From Bradyrhizobium sp. 138 (GTDB lineage Bacteria > Pseudomonadota > Alphaproteobacteria > Rhizobiales > Xanthobacteraceae), in contig NZ_JADPKT010000033.1 in assembly GCF_023074075.1 (NCBI RefSeq), forward strand, positions 124,001-188,000: DNA of 64,000 nt, written 5' to 3'. Shown here in pieces: positions 62,547 through 64,000 of the stretch. Made by a program: the position numbers and the translations under genes. The notes under the pieces were generated by a model. That model made no database searches and had not been told where the DNA came from. It worked only from the letters and a program-made list of their open reading frames with translations. Position 1 is the stretch's first letter; every line of letters begins with the position of its first letter.

Positions 62547-63034
62547 TGCCCCGCTCCGAGCGTCTTCTTCATGGTGGTGTTGGCGAGCCATTCGTCGTTG
62601 ATGGTGACGCTGTTGCGCTGCTGGGCGGTGTAGCCGCGCTTGGCGAAAAACCCCTGCGCGGTGTCGCTGGCATCGACGGAAAGGCTTGTCGCACCGCGGC
62701 CGCCGGCGAGCTTCTCCAGCGCATCGACCAGCATGGTCGCGATGCCCTGCTTGGCTACGGCCGGATGCACATAGAGCATCCGAATGTGGTCATTGCCACG
62801 CAGCGAGGCGAAGCCGACGGGTGATCCTTCCAGCGTCGCGATCAGCGTCAGGTCGGCGGCGAGCCGCTTGCCGAACTCCTCGTCCTCGGCCGCCTCCATC
62901 CAGGCCTGCTGCTGGGCCTCGCTATAGTCGTCGCCGGTCAGCTCCTCGATGCTCGCGGTGAAGATCGCCGCGAGCACCGGCACGTCATCGGGCAGGAACG
63001 GCCGCAATCCGGGCTTCGGCAAAGTCTGTCCCAT
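62543..63034 (-). CDS. GNAT-family N-acetyltransferase
   Basis: A 163-residue acetyltransferase. RMLYVHPAVAKQGIATML is the acetyl-CoA-binding A motif (V-x-P-x-x-x-x-x-G-I/A), and FFAKRGYTAQQR closes the fold. Start MGQTLPKPGLRPFLPDD. Substrate unknown. It lies between a 37-residue membrane protein (GAGG before its start, five-base gap) and cimA in a compact minus-strand operon headed by cysS. Confidence 0.88.
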   Translation of the reverse strand: MGQTLPKPGLRPFLPDDVPVLAAIFTASIEELTGDDYSEAQQQAWMEAAEDEEFGKRLAADLTLIATLEGSPVGFASLRGNDHIRMLYVHPAVAKQGIATMLVDALEKLAGGRGATSLSVDASDTAQGFFAKRGYTAQQRNSVTINDEWLANTTMKKTLGAGQ

Positions 63035-63039
63035 CGTCC

Positions 63040-63153
63040 TCACCACATCCCATACAGCTTGAGCGCGATCGCCACGGCGGCGCCGAGCAGCAGGATCTTC
63101 AGCGCGATGTAATAGAGCCAGTGCCGTGGGAACGGCGTGTCGGGCCGCTTCAT
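63040..63153 (-). CDS. Small membrane protein, 37 aa
   Basis: Reads [20 protein letters not shown] then [17 protein letters not shown]. One membrane helix (~13-32) follows a basic N-terminus. The ATG overlaps the cysS stop codon (ATGA), and its TGA is five bases before the GNAT start, so it is locked into the operon by translational coupling. No homologue is recalled. Tight packing is the main evidence that it is made. Confidence 0.65.
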   Translation of the reverse strand: MKRPDTPFPRHWLYYIALKILLLGAAVAIALKLYGMW

Positions 63154-64000
63154 CGCGCAATCTCCCACGTCGTTCCGTCCTTGGAATCCTTGATCGCAAC
63201 GCCCATCGCGGCGAGTTGATCGCGGATGCGGTCGGACTCTTTGAAGTCCTTGCGCGCGCGCGCAGCCGTCCGCTCCGCGATCAGGCGCTCGACCTCCTTG
63301 GTATCGACGCCGCTAGCCTGCTGCTTGCGACTTTCCCACTGCCCGGCACTGTCGGACAGGAAGCCGAGCAGCCGCAACGAGCCCGCCAGAGCACCGACAT
63401 CTCCACCACGCAGGCCGTGTAGCGCCGCGATCGCCAGCGGCGTGTTGAGGTCGTCGAGCAGCGGCTCGACCACGGACGCGGCCGGCCTGCCGGGTTCGAC
63501 GTCGGCCGCGACGCGATACCAGTCGTCGAGCGTCTTGGCGCTCTCCTCCAGTCCCTTCATGGTCCAGTCGATCGGCGAGCGATAGTGCGTCTTGAGCATG
63601 TTCAGGCGCAGCACCTCGCCGGGCCAGTCGGCGAGCAGCTCATGGATGGTGATGAAGTTGCCGAGGCTCTTCGACATCTTCTCACTCTCGACCTGGAGGA
63701 AGCCGTTGTGCATCCAATAGTTCGCCATGCGCTCACGGTGAAAGGCGCAGCAGGTCTGCGCGACCTCGTTCTCGTGATGCGGAAACACGAGATCGATGCC
63801 GCCGCCATGGATGTCGAAATGCTCGCCGAGATGCTTCCAGGCCATCGCCGAGCACTCGATGTGCCAGCCCGGACGCCCCTCAGCCTTGATGCCGGCCGGC
63901 GACGGCCATGACGGCTCGCCGGGCTTGGATGGCTTCCACAGCACGAAGTCGGTGTTGCCCTTCTTATAGGGCGCGACATCGACGCGGGCACCGGCAACCA
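63150..64000 (-). CDS. cysS: Cysteinyl-tRNA synthetase, C-terminal part
   Basis: The C-terminal 283 residues of a class I synthetase whose start is beyond the window. [11 protein letters not shown] and HHENEVAQ carry the zinc- and cysteine-binding residues, KMSKSLGNF is the catalytic KMSKS loop, and the helical DALR-type tail ends TTWEIAR. It charges tRNA-Cys. It is the first visible gene of the cysS / 37-aa / GNAT / cimA operon. Confidence 0.95.
   Translation of the reverse strand, partial: VAGARVDVAPYKKGNTDFVLWKPSKPGEPSWPSPAGIKAEGRPGWHIECSAMAWKHLGEHFDIHGGGIDLVFPHHENEVAQTCCAFHRERMANYWMHNGFLQVESEKMSKSLGNFITIHELLADWPGEVLRLNMLKTHYRSPIDWTMKGLEESAKTLDDWYRVAADVEPGRPAASVVEPLLDDLNTPLAIAALHGLRGGDVGALAGSLRLLGFLSDSAGQWESRKQQASGVDTKEVERLIAERTAARARKDFKESDRIRDQLAAMGVAIKDSKDGTTWEIAR

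Overview
The window is about 64 kb of GC-rich alphaproteobacterial chromosome, most likely from Bradyrhizobium or a close relative. The basis is the very-long-chain fatty-acid lipid A cluster (acpXL to lpxXL), several Bradyrhizobium-style palindromic repeats of the GTAGGGTGGG type, a GGAAC-N16-TGTT promoter of the type read by the alphaproteobacterial stress sigma factor EcfG, and the gene content overall. The assignment rests on reading the sequence; no database search was run.

Region 1 (1-1754): the end of a DUF763 gene, then a minus-strand run of four small, very hydrophilic, probably disordered proteins. The run has an EcfG-type promoter at one end and an intrinsic terminator at the other. 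Region 2 (1754-20625): a nicotinate degradation module. NicA/NicB (2Fe-2S protein plus molybdopterin/tri-heme cytochrome c protein) would hydroxylate nicotinate. A 6-hydroxynicotinate reductase (Hnr) and an enamidase (Ena) would then reduce and open the ring, as in the Eubacterium barkeri pathway. The hnr operon also carries a UPF0280 protein with ApbE-like motifs, a DUF1185 protein, a complete Liv-type ABC transporter and a MarR regulator. Related palindromes with the core ATTCGTATAC or TTTGTGTACAAA stand in front of ena, hnr and nicA, so one regulator probably controls all three units. A P450, a ferredoxin-NADP reductase and an extradiol dioxygenase flank the module.

Region 3 (20929-30838): a HerA-like ATPase, a frameshifted mgtC, a TonB receptor/PepSY reductase iron-uptake operon, and several small or unknown genes, two of them under 55 residues. 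Region 4 (31061-35273): the lipid A very-long-chain fatty-acid operon, in which one ketosynthase lacks the catalytic cysteine and resembles a chain-length factor. Region 5 (35276-35861): a DUF433/DUF5615 toxin-antitoxin-like pair whose DUF5615 member is frameshifted. Region 6 (35949-44957): a membrane-anchored winged-helix/TPR regulator divergent from a giant repetitive autotransporter.

Region 7 (45142-64000): mostly housekeeping genes. These are a polyamine-binding protein with an aminotransferase and a rhodanese, two kup potassium transporters, motAB, an SDR, an RraA-like protein, pssA and psd, an Atm1-type exporter, a LOG-type phosphoribohydrolase, and an operon cysS / 37-residue membrane protein / GNAT / cimA. 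No rRNA, tRNA, CRISPR array or complete insertion sequence was seen.
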